Assembly: GCA_037127315.1 (NCBI GenBank)
Contig: JBBBDQ010001156.1
Coordinates: 412,001-476,000 of the forward strand
Length of the DNA stretch: 64,000 nucleotides
Reading direction: 5' to 3'
Origin: Ascarosepion bandense
Taxonomy: Eukaryota > Mollusca > Cephalopoda > Sepiida > Sepiidae
Part shown: positions 33,646-44,871 of the stretch, piece after piece
Layout of the letters: every line of letters starts with the position of its first letter
How positions within the stretch are numbered: the first letter of the stretch is position 1
Program-made: the position numbers and the translations under genes
The notes under the pieces: model-generated
What the model was told of the DNA's origin: nothing
What the model saw: only the letters and a program-made list of their open reading frames with translations
Database searches by the model: none

Positions 33646-34281
33646 TATATATATACATAGTGTTGAGTTATGATAATGTTTTGCTTGAAGATTGTTCCTT
33701 ATATATATATATATATAGTGTACGAAGGCTAAATTGTTGCCATTATATATTTTTAATTTTGCATATGCGTGTTGTTTTTTTTTTTATCTTGTCCATTGCC
33801 CAGTATAGTAGGGTTAGTTGTTGGGCACCGTCACCTAAGGAAAAAAGTATGATGACGTAATTCAATCCAATAGAAACTTTGAAATATCATGCAGTATTGC
33901 TTGGCGTTTGCAGTGAAAGCTCCAGTATAAACATTTCAGAGATGGAGAACAGCGTAAAGGATTTGAGAAGAGTTGGATGAGTTTAATTGTGATTACGAAG
34001 CTAATAGGTGTAATACCTGGTGATGGTGATATTATGCATTCATTCATCTTTCCACAGAGCCTCAAACTCAACACAGAAGCCTACATCTAATGCCTTGAAA
34101 AGATAGTGCTACCCTGGGTCAAGAGGATGACTGCATGAGGAAATGTTTAGTTACATAATTCTGCACAATGTCCTGCAAGCAAAAGAACCCAGTCATCGTT
34201 GTCAGACAATTTCTTTGATCCCATTACTCTTACATCTAGCCACAATCTCACCAGACTGCATCCCATTGATTATAATATGTT
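33646..34281. other. No recognisable feature
   Basis: TA runs near 33642-33655 and 33700-33716; no gene or known repeat. Confidence 0.4.
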
Positions 34282-35060
34282 TTTTTTTATAAGCGTTTCA
34301 CCCCGAGCAAGGCATGTCACTGCCACTACTGCGCAGGGGGCTACGTAGAGTGGAGAAAGGATGATTAAATATAGGAAATGTCAGAGGGTGGGTGATAGGC
34401 GGCTAAGGATACCGAGAATGAGGGTTGGGTAGATGAGAGTGTTGTGAGAATAGTTGGGAGTTAGTGTGATAGGAGGTGTCTATTGACCCTACATTTAAAC
34501 ACCTGGAGATTGTAACTGTCGGGAAAGCAGACTTGTGGAAGGGAGTTCCACAGGCGGGAAGCCCGAGAAAAGAAGCTGTTGGAGTAGAATTTACGGTTAC
34601 ATCTTATTTGTTTAACTGTAAAAAGGTGGGACCTAGTTGCTAATCTAGTATCTCGTGTAAATTCGTGCTTAGGCGGCACCAGTGATCTAAGCTCATCGGA
34701 GCAGAAACCATGAAAGTACTTGTAGAAGAGGCACAGGGAAGCCACATCACGCCAATGAGAGAGCGGCTGCAGCCGGTCTGCCAAGTCAGTATCAACCACG
34801 TTACAGATCCTCCTTTGTATTTTGTCAAGAAACCCAAGGAGAGCAGCAGGGGCACCCGACCAGATATGGCAGCAATATTCAATACACGGGCGGATGGTAG
34901 ATTTGTATATGTGCAGAATAGATTCAGATGGGAAAAACTTCCGGGCCCTGCACAGGGAGCCGACTTTCATAGCAGCAGATTTGGTGGGAGCATTTGAGCG
35001 AGAGACCAACAACACACCAAAGATGAGGTGAATGACTATGGCAGTATTCACAAACCTAAA
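34282..35060 (-). pseudogene. LINE-A RT C-terminus, longest copy
   Basis: An open frame of about 180 LINE-A codons on the minus strand: VGSLCRARKFFPSESILHIY, KSTIRPCIEYCCHIWSGAPA, FLDKIQRRICNVVDTDLADR, PLSHWRDVASLCLFYKYFHG, FCSDELRSLVPP, TRLATRSHLFTVKQI, FFSRASRLWNSLPQVCFPD and FKCRVNRHLLSH, then a stop and the 3' UTR down to 34282. This is the post-palm region of a jockey/CR1-type LINE. It is 5' truncated, so despite the clean frame it has no palm or endonuclease. Confidence 0.92.
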
Positions 35061-35251
35061 CAAGGAGACCGTTCAGAAGAGATGCAGGAGATTCCAACCT
35101 CGTCTAGAGGTCGTATTTAAGGTCGCTGATGATTATTTGAATAAAGTTACTCTTTAGAATTTCAAGATATTTTGTGTAATTTTGGTAAATTTGTTTGTTA
35201 AAATGAGATGTCTGTGCTATTTTGTTTTTTTGCACAATTTAGACGATTTAG

Positions 35252-35555
35252 GAAGTGCGTTGTTGTGCATTGGATATCGGTTCTGAAGAAAAATCGGGGA
35301 GCCGAGTTCGAATTCCAGCTGAATTCATTGCATTCACTTACGTGCAAATACCCTTGGAAAAGGTATTAATCCGTCTATTCTTTCCAGTTACGTGCAAAAT
35401 AACAGGACAGATTGGGTTCTATAGCCTTGGTCGGCAACCAGTCTACCGCAGAAAGCAATGGTAACCTACTGCGGCATAATCTTTTGCCCAGTCAGTCATG
35501 TTTCTTTCGAGACATGATCGCCCAAGCGTGTATCACGTATGGCACTTAACCGAGA
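35252..35555 (+). repeat. SINE-A copy, full length
   Basis: The head GTGCGTTGTTGTGCATTGG to GAGTTCGAATTCC carries A-box-like and B-box elements of a tRNA-derived promoter. The linker CATTCACTTACGTGCAAATA, the core GGTCGGCAACCAGTCTACCG, the hairpin CATG...CATG and the CGTATGGCACTTAAC end follow. Confidence 0.9.
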
Positions 35556-35827
35556 CGATTTATCCACTGCTTTCTGTATATTATAACAAAAATTGCCGGT
35601 TATGTAAACTTTTCAGCAGCAAGAATATATTTTACATAATTGTAACACTATAAGCATTATTGCAATTTAGTGGGTAAACATACTAACAGACACTACATTT
35701 GCAGAAATTCGAAGTCTTTAATGAATGATTTTTCGTTTGAAACACTTTATTCAAAATTACTATTTTAGTATTTAGTGAACGAATGTTTGTAGAAAAGATT
35801 CCAGCCATGCAAAATATGTTGTTGTTT

Positions 35828-36112
35828 TTTTAATCATCTCACCCCAAGCAAGGCATTCCACTGCCACTATTGCGCATGGGGCTACATAGTGGAAGGTAAA
35901 GAGAAGGAGTGGTTAGACAGGGAATGTTCGGAGGAAGATGACAGATGAGTAAGGATAGCGAGGATGAGGGTTGCGCAGATGGGAAGAGTGTTTGATAGAA
36001 TGGGAGCAGGTTAGTGTATTAGGAGGTGCCTATTGACCTTACATTTGAACTCCTGCAGATTGTAGCCGTCGGGGAAGCAATCGTTTGGTAGAGAATTCCA
36101 CAGTCGGGAATC
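35828..36112 (-). pseudogene. LINE-A 3' end fragment
   Basis: From the 3' tail (AATCATCTCACCCCAAGCAA, CATGGGGCTACATAG) through the UTR to codons for RLWNSLPND and GYNLQEFKCKVNRHLL in reverse. It is very short. Confidence 0.8.
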
Positions 36113-36689
36113 TCAATGTAAAACCCTGTCGTCATTGATAAACTTCAATTCTGTTCGTTAAAATTTTCAGATGCATTTAGATATCAGTATGTTGATCGAC
36201 GAATTCGAAAAACTAATTTCTTTACCTTTGAAAACTGTCTAAGAAGGCCGTATGTTGTTTAAATGTATTGCAGTGTATATGAAACAATCACTTTTTTCAC
36301 AGATGACGGGACAACAGTTAAGATTAGAACTGAATCACTAGACTAGTGACCGATATGAATTCATCATAATTAAGATATTTTCTGAATAACAATTTCTGAA
36401 GAAATATTAACAGGGAAATGTTGCAAATGATATTAAGAAATTTCTGAGTTCCTACACATGTTTTAGTGTATCTTGCAAATAACAATAAAATACAGGCGCA
36501 GGACTTTCGCATAAAAATAAGCCAAATCAAAAGAACAGTTCTTAAAATTTTCTAGATATCCTGCTACAACGCGTTGATAGAAAGTTAAAACTTAGTGTCC
36601 AGCGGAAATCAAATAACACAAATATTTTCAGAAAACTGTCATTAACCGCTTTTTTTTATCCAACGTGCTGCAAATGCGGGTGATATAAT
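36113..36689. other. No recognisable feature
   Basis: AT-rich, with chance frames only. Confidence 0.4.
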
Positions 36690-36940
36690 GACCGAATTTC
36701 AATTCATTTGTGTTCGTATGGTATGAATCCACTGCTTCTTTTTACTCTTCGGCAATTAATTGAGCTCTTCCGGTGACTGGCGTGTGTTTACCTTGCATAT
36801 ATATAACACTCTGAAATTTCTCCTCTCTCATTACATGGGCCTATGGCTTACGAAGTAGGGATTCCGGCCAGAAGCAAGTAGATGTCTAGCGACACTGATG
36901 AGCTGTGATACAGCGAAACAGGCCTTTATGTGGATGATAA

Positions 36941-36941
<1 letters not shown>
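36690..36941 (+). repeat. Family-H repeat, copy H4, worn
   Basis: The 5' part (CGGCAATTAATTGAGC, CTGGCGTGTGTTTACC) and a badly worn tRNA-like region lead to GATGTCTAGC and a hammerhead core. The copy ends TGTGGATGA and runs into a TG tract instead of TA. Confidence 0.7.
36890..36935 (+). ncRNA. Hammerhead-like RNA, copy H4 (stem III lost)
   Basis: Core CTGATGA (36895-36901), a perfect stem II (GCTGT with ACAGC) and GAAA (36915-36918) are intact. Stem III no longer pairs and the GTC site is replaced by TTAT. Probably not cleaving. Confidence 0.65.

Positions 36942-36987
<46 letters not shown>
36942..36987. repeat. TG tract
   Basis: About 23 TG units at the end of the H4 copy. Confidence 0.95.
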
Positions 36988-36991
<4 letters not shown>

Positions 36992-37264
36992 AATGTGTAG
37001 GTCAACATGCTACGTGAAGGCACAATTGTGATATACACAATCACTGACGAGTGAGGAAAACTTCACGAAATTTTCGAAGTCTGCATAACTTGCTCATTTA
37101 AGTGACAAACATGAATTCCATAAGACGCACAATCTGTATCTCAATATCGAGCACTTTGCGACAAAAAACCTCTTTGCCAAAACATACTTTATGAGTAAAT
37201 CACTGAAAAAACAGCAATCTTTGCATTAAGTATCATTGCAAATCAACACAACTCAATATATATA

Positions 37265-37850
37265 TATGTAAATTCTATAAGGTTTAATATTAATTGAGTT
37301 AATATTTATATTGATTGATTATATTAATTGATTATATTTGTATCAATATTTTTTTAACATTATATTTATATTAGTATTTATATTTATATTAGTATTTATA
37401 TTGGTTAATCATATTAATTGATTAATTATATTAATTAATTGATTGATTTAATATTAATTAATATTAATTAGAGTAAGGTTAATAACCATAACCATAATTA
37501 GAGTAAGGTTAATAACCATAACCATAACCATAACCATAAGATGAATCATATATTGACTAGATATGAGAATAGAAATTTAAAATTAAAATAAGGTGTATAA
37601 CCATAATTAGTATTGACTAATAAAGTAGGGTTAATAACCATAATTGGTATTGCTTAATATTAATTATAAAGTAAGGTTAATAACCATAATTAGTAAGGTT
37701 AATAACCATAATTAGAGTAAGGTCAATAACCATAATTAGAGTATGGTCAATAACCATAACCATAATTAGAGTAACGTTAATAACCATAATCATAATTAAA
37801 TTAATCAATTATTGACTAGATATGAGAATAGAAATTGAAAATTAAAAATT
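37265..37850. repeat. AT-rich minisatellite
   Basis: First ATATTAATTGATTA-type units, then repeats of TAAGGTTAATAACCATAA with variable linkers. GAGAATAGAAATTxAAAATT occurs at both 37566 and 37824, so a larger duplication is superimposed. Confidence 0.9.
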
Positions 37851-39464
37851 TAATAGTGCAACGGTTTTCAACGGTCACAGACTTATTCCCCTATCTCGCT
37901 AACCCCCACCATCACTCTCCCCAAACATTCCAACTGTCAACGACATATCCCCCTATCACTAAACCCCAGCCAACACCTCGAACAAAACTAAATAAATATA
38001 AAGAAAAAGGATTTCCGTCTCTTTCCTCCAGTTATGGTCAGTTTGATCTTTACTGGATGCGCCCTACATACGGCCTTGTGTCAAATACAAACTTCACTTA
38101 GAAAATCCCCACATGCAATGGCGAAAATTCACACCGAAATCTGCGAGCTTCACCAAATGCAACTTTGCTTTTAATGAATTTGTATCAGTGCAACACCAAA
38201 TTTGAAAAATATATAATTCAATACCAAATTTCAATACCAAATTTCTCCAACAAACGAAACAACTTTCCAAAGTCAAAATGTCTCTTTAAAAATCAGCCAC
38301 TGATCAGTTGAAAGTATAATCGGCATCTCGTTTCTACGCATGCGTATTCAGCAGTAAAACCTGATCCATTTTCCTTCTTCATTCTTTCTGAGATTTGTCT
38401 GTTTATCTCTTCATTTCGGCCATCTTGTGCATTTAATCCGTTTTTTTTTTTTTTTTTTTTTTGGTGAATATATTTCAATTTCCCTTCATTTTTTGTTTAT
38501 TTTATATTCTAGATGATGTTTTTTTTTATTTCCTAGAAAACGAATATTTATAATTTGAAGATGAGAAGCAAAATGTGCTATGACATGCATTGTTCACTTT
38601 GCGTCATGGCACATTTTGTTTCACGAAGCGTTGGCTATTTGATATGGACGAACGGAGCTGCGTTTGCTGAAGTTGCGTAAAATAACACGTCGGTCCTGAT
38701 TTGAGCAACGTCAGGAACAGGGTTGCGTTTAGAGGGTGGCGATAGTACCCGCTCTCGACAAAAGATCCATCGATTAAAGGTGTAGAAAACGTTGTCAACT
38801 TGATCAGTAAATCTAACTTTCTGCCCAATAGATAACAGTGACTTTGAACATTATAATTCGTAATTGAATAATCTATATTGAATAATATTTGCAAGTTTTC
38901 TATCTGTCCTATCTGTCTACTACTGTTTGAACAGTGGGTGTGTGAGCTCTGTTTTAATAAATGGTGTGATATTGTTAAACCAGCGTATGTGGATTAGTAT
39001 GTGTCTCCGAAGCGTGTTTGGTGCTCACTACTGAGTCAATTACGGTCTCTTATTGAAAAACAAATCAAACGTGAAAGGTTTCTTTTCTCGAAGTGTTAAA
39101 TTGTTCACGCTACATGGGCTGTTATATTTACTTTTATTGTTCTTGCTAAGGAAATATTACCGACTAACTGACAGTGAAGGAGAGTGGAAAGAAGTTAGTG
39201 AGTTTGACTTAATTCTTTTTCTTTGCTAGTATCTAGCGTAGAGGTTGTCAACGAGGCGAATTTTATAGCTTTAGTAAGGAGAGGAAAATAATTTACTTTT
39301 TCACAAGTTTCTCATCGATTTTAATCTTCATGAGAATAAAATCGATTTAAATAGATTGTTCTTTTTTAATTTTTCCTTTATTGAATTATAACAGCTGGAC
39401 TTTCTCTTAGAGTTTTTATTTATTGAAATATACTTCATTTTACTTATTTAAGATTTAGTTATGA
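37851..39464. other. No recognisable gene; small inverted repeat and poly-T
   Basis: A T20 run lies at 38442-38461. A hairpin of AAAATGTGCTATGAC against GTCATGGCACATTTT lies at about 38568-38618. No conserved coding motif was seen. Confidence 0.4.
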
Positions 39465-39957
39465 ACTAGCATCATAACCCGGCGTTGTCCGTACAACTCA
39501 GAACATTTTAGTAGTAGGAGAATATACCATATCTTTTTTTGCATATTTTGTTTGAAAAAACACTTTTCTTGTTTAATATTTTTTGTTTCAAAATTACAGG
39601 CAAAAATATTCACATTTTGTTAACTAAATGAATTTTTAAAACGTCGGAATAAAAATTAAATATAAAAACACATTTTTTTAGTCGCGTTTGACACGTGTGA
39701 TTTGATTTCTGTGACGTAATTTAGCAACCATCTTAGATTTTAGACGTTTTACGGAGCAAATGTAAACACTTAGCTCCATTGGCCAAAAAGTGCGAAAGGG
39801 AAAATTGCCGAACTTAAACTCAAAAGTATGTGTCAACCTGGCTTCCCTGTAGATATGTGTCCCTAGAAAGTTTGAATGGCGTAGCTTAAAAAATGTAGGA
39901 CTGCATAGGGAACAGTCACACACAGATTCACAGATTGCCTTTTATATAGAGAGATTA
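39465..39957 (+). repeat. Family-C-related repeat, divergent
   Basis: Starts CTAGCATCATAACCCGGCGT and ends TTTTATATAGAGAGATTAG, like the family ends, but the interior differs strongly. Probably a related family. Confidence 0.6.
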
Positions 39958-40316
39958 GAATAAATTACTGCACATGTAATCAAGTTTTAAAATCCATCAG
40001 CATTTTTCTTTGCAAATATATCTGTACAATTCTGTAAAAAGAATCACGGTAAATGTAGACGCACTAACATAGAAAATAACATATATTTTCAGTAATATAT
40101 GCATATTATTTGGAATGCACGTGTTGAGTTAGGTAACCTTGGAAAGGTGGGGATGACATTCTGACATATGTTAAAAAAGGGTGCATTAATAAAAAAAGAA
40201 ACATTGATCTGGCAATTTCGAGAAGTGCGTTTTCGCTAAGAGGCCAAAATTCTAAAACTTATGAATGAGAGAAGTCGTTTTTCTTTACAAAGAACTCCTT
40301 ACACTTTCATTAATCT
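39958..40316. other. No recognisable feature
   Basis: AT-rich unclassified sequence. Confidence 0.4.
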
Positions 40317-41350
40317 TTTTTTTATAATTATTTGGCCTCAAGCAAGGCATTTTACTGCCACTGTTTTGCAGTGGGTTACATAGAAGTAAAGTTATGAGGG
40401 GGTTTCAGGAAGAGAGAGTTGTGGAGTAGTTTTCACACTGAAGGTTATAATAGTGCTATGTCGGTTGCTAATCGACTTAACGTACCCAAAATGTTAAGAA
40501 CTTGGTAATCTTCCACTGAAAGCTGACTTCTTAGTATTCTGCCGACTAATATCAACTGCCTAGTAGTTCTACTGAACTCCAATAGAAGTCTAAAGAACAC
40601 CTATGAACTTCCCAAATACTTCCTCCGTTAACTTCCTGTTAACTCTTATAAATATAGGAGGGAGAATCAATTATCTGAGGAATAGGTGTGTTTCACCATA
40701 ACAAAGGGTAAGAGAAGAATGAGAATACTTATCAGAGTCGAGTGGACGGAGAAAGAAGCATGAGAGAGAGGGTTCAAGTGAATGAGATAGATGATGACTA
40801 TTGACTTTACGTTTAAATTCTTGGAGATTGTGGTTGTCGGGGAAGCAAGTAATCGTAAGGGAATTCCACAGGCGGGAAGTGCGAGAAAAGAAGCTGATAG
40901 AGTATAATTTGCGTTTACAATTTATTGGTTTCACGGTAAAAGGGTGGGACCTAATTGTTAATATTGTGGCTCGAGTAAATTTATATATAGAAGGCATCAG
41001 TGAGCTAAGTTCATCGGAGCAGAAGCCGTGAAAGTATTTGTAGAAGAGACACAGTGAAGCCACATTGCGCCGGTGAGAAAGTGACTGTATCTGAGCTGCC
41101 AAGTCGGGATCGATCGCATTACAGATTCTCCGTTGGATTTTGTCAAGGACACTTAGGTGAATAGCAGGAGCACCAGACCAGATTTGGCAGTATTATTCAA
41201 CGCCCGGGCGGATGGTAGATTTATATATGTGCAGGATTGTTTCAGACCGGAAAAACTTCCTCGCCCTACACAGAGAACCGACTTTCGTAGCAGCGGATTT
41301 AGCTATGGATTCTATATAGTCATTCCACTTGAGGTCTGTTGTGAGAGTTA
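40317..41350 (-). pseudogene. LINE-A C-terminus split by an LTR-like insertion
   Basis: The 3' tail lies at 40317-40416. After the insertion, the minus strand continues with ATILTIRSHPFTVKPI, FFSRTSRLWNSLTITCFPDN, SLCLFYKYFHGFCSDELSSL and the QRRICNAIDPDLAAQIQ and SILHIYKSTIRP region up to about 41350. A frame of about 140 codons remains. The catalytic palm is absent. Confidence 0.9.
40417..40703. mobile_element. LTR-like insertion (copy 2)
   Basis: About 85-90 percent similar to 18585-18853 over most of its length (GTTGTGGAGTAGTT ... TCTGAGGAATAGGTGTG ... CCATAACA), with an extra CCCAAATACTTCCTCCG segment. A TATA-like TATAAATATAGG lies near the right end. It interrupts the LINE-A 3' UTR. 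Target duplication is not clear (GAGAG against AAGGG). Confidence 0.75.
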
Positions 41351-42439
41351 ACAGTTAATTTACAGTCGAATGAAAAGACCCCCAAACTTGCCACATACGA
41401 CTTATAATATTTTCCTATTCTTTTTGTGTAATATAAATTCCGACTCAGGATTGGTGGCATCCAACTGACCCTATCAATCATCTCATATTTTAGATAAATG
41501 ATGTTTTTCCAGCTTGTGCTTATTAGTGAGGATAGACATGGGTGAAGTGTAAATCAGGCGATAGTTTAGTCTATCTACTCCAATTGAGAAGAAAAAAAAA
41601 GAAAAAAAAGAAAAGAATGAAAAGATTTTTATGACTGACTGGTAAGTTCGATCCTCTCTGTCTGGCCATAATTTCTGTCTTCTGCCACATTTAAGTTACG
41701 CTTAGAAAATCATCATAGAGTCTGATGAATAATTTTCTTCTGAGGAAATATTCGCTATTTCTTGACCGATTAATAATCTAGAAACGGTTTCTCAGGATAA
41801 TATCTTTATTGGCGTCTACTAACTGTTTCTAGCATTAAACTGTGTTTTCTTCTTAACGTTTTGTATGAAAGTGTGAGAAATCAACATACTGTTTATGTCA
41901 TTATTTCATTTTGAGATACAAGCACTATCTACAAGTAATAAAGAGTTCGTTCCCTTGGATCCATTTTCAAACAATCTTATCGTTAGCACATTTTTGAGTG
42001 AGTTAAACGTCATTCATTATATCTATATGAGATTCTAGACCTGAAAATGCTTATTTCATAACATCCATCGAGTTCGGAGGTTAATGTTAGGGTTTTGTAG
42101 CATCTTGTGGTGTTGAATAAAACTAATCCAAACGTTAAATATTCTGTGTTGACTTTCTTTATCTCCTATAGTAATATATTTACCTCGTCTCCCCTCTGAG
42201 GCGAGATGTGACACAAAGTTGAGTTTATTGTGAGAAAAAATAAGAAAGAGTGTGAGAGAAAATTGGAGGAAGTGAGACAGTGTTTGATTGTGAAAGGGTG
42301 AGAGAGAGTGTGCGTGTGTGGATAAGTTGTGAGAGAGAGAAAGTGAAAGAGAGAGAGAGAAAGTAAAAAAGAGAAAGAGTGAGAAAGAATGTGTCTGAGA
42401 CATTGTGAGAGCTATTTTGTTTCTTGTCTTCGTTTTAAA
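41351..42439. other. Unclassified; SINE-B scrap at 41558-41634 and GA-rich stretch 42230-42400
   Basis: The scrap carries CGATAGTTTAGTCTATCTAC in the minus orientation. The GA-rich stretch yields serine-rich chance frames. No gene seen. Confidence 0.45.
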
Positions 42440-42680
42440 GTAAAGCCCAAATTTTCATGGAGAAGCTTTTTAAAAAAGCTGTTCACCTTGATGACGATAA
42501 ATCTCTCAAGACTTTTGTGTCTTTTCAAGTGAGGTGATGGTTCTTAAAATGGTTTTTAAGAACCATCACATCACTTGAAAAGACACAAAAGTGTTGAAAC
42601 AAAATGGCTACTTTTGTAGTGATATTGTAACATATCCATGTTATAATTTATGAATAAATAATATTATTAGCTCTACTTTT
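42440..42680. repeat. Palindrome with Penelope-terminal-like right part
   Basis: Arms GACTTTTGTGTCTTTTCAAG and CTTGAAAAGACACAAAAG, and AACCATCAC against GTGATGGTT, meet at 42545. The right part (GAAACAAAATGG, TTTTGTAGTGATATTGTAAC, TTAGCTCTAC) is laid out like the end of the 52175-52383 palindrome, with a stem-III-like ACAAAA/TTTTGT, but no clear ribozyme core remains. Confidence 0.65.
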
Positions 42681-42740
42681 GTATTGAGCACTTTCTTAAA
42701 AATCTTGTTTCTTTTGACAAGGAATATTATTCCAACAATA

Positions 42741-42780
<40 letters not shown>

Positions 42781-42828
42781 GTGGTCTTTATTATCATAGA
42801 AAGGATATATATATATATATATATATAT

Positions 42829-43117
42829 ACGCTCTCACACCCTGATTTGAGCACTCGGAAAAATGGTAGATTTTGAAAACCAGTAGCTACTCTGGCATGT
42901 ACGCAGCGCTCATTCAGTAATGAATTAGAGCACTCTGGCTATTGGGCGTGTATAATGATAATATACGCGCAAAAATCTGCCTTCTTCTACCGAACGCCCA
43001 TAGCCCAGAGGTAGAATCGCCGACTGATTGGGTTTCAATCCTGGGTTAAAAGCAATCGGAGTCTAACCGTACTGATGAGCTGTGATACAGTGAAACAGAT
43101 CTGTCTGTGGATGACTA
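42829..43117 (+). repeat. Family-H repeat, copy H5 (best preserved)
   Basis: 289 bp between TA tracts. It begins ACGCTCTCACACCCTG, has A box TAGCCCAGAGG (43001-43011) and B-box relic GGTTTCAATCC, then the hammerhead, and ends GTGGATGACTATATA. The tRNA-like part suggests pol III transcription, and the ribozyme could trim the transcript to unit length. Only the non-autonomous repeat is present; the mobilising enzyme must come from elsewhere, perhaps Penelope-like. Confidence 0.88.
43066..43110 (+). ncRNA. Hammerhead ribozyme, copy H5
   Basis: Stem I CCGTA (43067-43071) pairs with TGTGG (43106-43110) through two wobbles. Core CTGATGA is at 43072-43078. Stem II GCTGT pairs with ACAGT (closing G-U), then GAAA. 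Stem III ACAG pairs with CTGT around a two-base loop, and the cleavage site GTC ends at 43105. Every invariant hammerhead position is present, making this the best candidate for activity. Confidence 0.9.
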
Positions 43118-43123
43118 TATATA

Positions 43124-43163
<40 letters not shown>

Positions 43164-43273
43164 AAAATTCAACTCATAAATAAAGCGTTATATATCCAGA
43201 ATCTATTTCAAAAATGTAAACAAAAAAAATTTAAAATTGTCTCGTTCCGACTGTTGATGAATAAAAATTATCT

Positions 43274-43332
<59 letters not shown>
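43117..43332. repeat. TA tracts around unclassified sequence
   Basis: TA runs at 43117-43161 and 43277-43330, with an AT-rich spacer between. Confidence 0.92.
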
Positions 43333-43334
<2 letters not shown>

Positions 43335-43493
43335 CGTATCCCCCCGAGCAAGGCGGTAACGCCACTGATGTGCAGGGGGCTACGTAATAGTGAAAAGATT
43401 GGAAGAGAGAAAGCCGGAAACCACATACTAAACAGGAAACAAGGGATGAGCCTCTTAACCTGTTCAATAGACGTGGGTGGAGTGTGAACCGGG

Positions 43494-43497
<4 letters not shown>
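43333..43497 (-). repeat. SINE-B copy
   Basis: Starts with the tail (CCCCGAGCAAGGCGGTAACG, GGGGGCTACGTAA) and ends at GGTGGAGTGTGAACCGGGC, flanked by TA tracts on both sides (next at 43497-43533). Confidence 0.85.
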
Positions 43498-43537
<40 letters not shown>

Positions 43538-43689
43538 GGGTCTTTATTATTATCGGGAGAATGTTCTACCAACCGAAATAATTTTTTTTGTACATTTTTT
43601 TCATTCAATTCTTCTGCACGTCAAGAAAATGTTTTCCTGTTACTGTGCTATAACATAATATTTTACTGTGCTATAACATAATATTTTAC

Positions 43690-43850
43690 TGTGCTATAAC
43701 ATAATATTTTATGTGCCGTTCAGGACCTATGCTATCATGGTCCTGCATATCCTCCCTCATCATACCTTTTAGCTCATCATACCTTTTATGTTGTTATTTT
43801 TCCTAAACCATGTCCTATCGTCCATTTTCTATAACGGGCAATTAAAGCAA
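43690..43850 (-). pseudogene. LINE-B fragment, highly worn
   Basis: A minus-strand GTGCCGTTCAGGACC-type 3' end, a GGTCCTGCATATCC block, and worn ACCATGTCCTATCG. Recognisable only by order. A triplicated CTGTGCTATAACATAAT lies just before it (43644-43710). Confidence 0.45.
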
Positions 43851-44262
43851 ATATTTTCCAAATAGTATTTTCGGCTTAGTCCTACTTAGTCCTAGTGTGT
43901 ACGTGAATTAGTCAGTCGTTTGGTTATTTTTAACTTTCATTTCTTATTAAATGTTTAGGTTTCACAAAAGAAGTTTGGGCGCAATACACTTGTGGTAACT
44001 GACACGAATTTGAGCGGACAAGAGAGACAGGTCAGAGGAGAGCATGCGTAGAAGCACTCAGAGTTTTTCTTTCTGTCTTTTGGAAACCAATTAGGGGAAA
44101 AAAGATGCCAAATGATTCGATATAACATCCGGAGAATTTAGCAAAAAAAAAAAAAAAAAGCAAATATAATATGCTACAAATCCCAAAACATCATACAAGC
44201 AAATTCAGAATCCGTTTGCGTTCTTTTCTCTCATTGTTACTCTCTCCTTCCCTTTATGTTTG

Positions 44263-44339
<77 letters not shown>

Positions 44340-44369
44340 ATGATTATCCACGTATACTGTCTTACTATG
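43851..44369. other. Unclassified; TATC/TA tract 44263-44338
   Basis: No gene. The tetranucleotide run changes directly into a TA run. Confidence 0.5.
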
Positions 44370-44628
44370 TATAGGAAAGAGTATTAATAAAAAATTTTTT
44401 GATTTTTAAAAAAAAAACGTACTTTTTTAAACAGTATTTGTTTATTTTTAATGTAGTTTTATATTTCAAACCGACCTCGGTTCTTCATCGGAAACAAGTC
44501 AAGACTTGTTTCCGATGAAGAACCGAGGTCGGTTTGAAATATAAAACTACATTAAAAATAAACAAATACTGTTTAAAAAAGTACGTTTTTTTTTTTAAAA
44601 ATCAAAAAATTTTTTATTAATACTCTTT

Positions 44629-44634
<6 letters not shown>
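44370..44634. repeat. 265-bp near-perfect palindrome
   Basis: Arms of about 131 bp meet at CAAGTC-AA-GACTTG (centre 44502). Outer ends read TATAGGAAAGAGTATTAATA and its inverse. Each arm has CCGATGA, AG, a six-pair stem AACCGA/TCGGTT, T and GAAA, a hammerhead-like layout on opposite strands. TA tracts flank it. One arm matches 7385-7555. Confidence 0.93.
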
Positions 44635-44654
<20 letters not shown>

Positions 44655-44663
<9 letters not shown>

Positions 44664-44821
44664 TAAACATATGCTGTTAAATATAAGAGACAATGAATGT
44701 CTATTATGTTTTATCATGAGCCGTTCTAAACGTCGTTTAAACATAATAGACATTCATTGTCTCTTATATTAAATATAAGAGACAGTATATGTTTAGAAAA
44801 TTATTTGCTACCTCGATACAC

Positions 44822-44871
<50 letters not shown>

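Noticed and set aside
34461..35063. Intact 200-codon gene
   Set aside because: About 180 codons are a LINE-A RT C-terminus; the first 20 codons are unrelated flank, and no catalytic palm is present.
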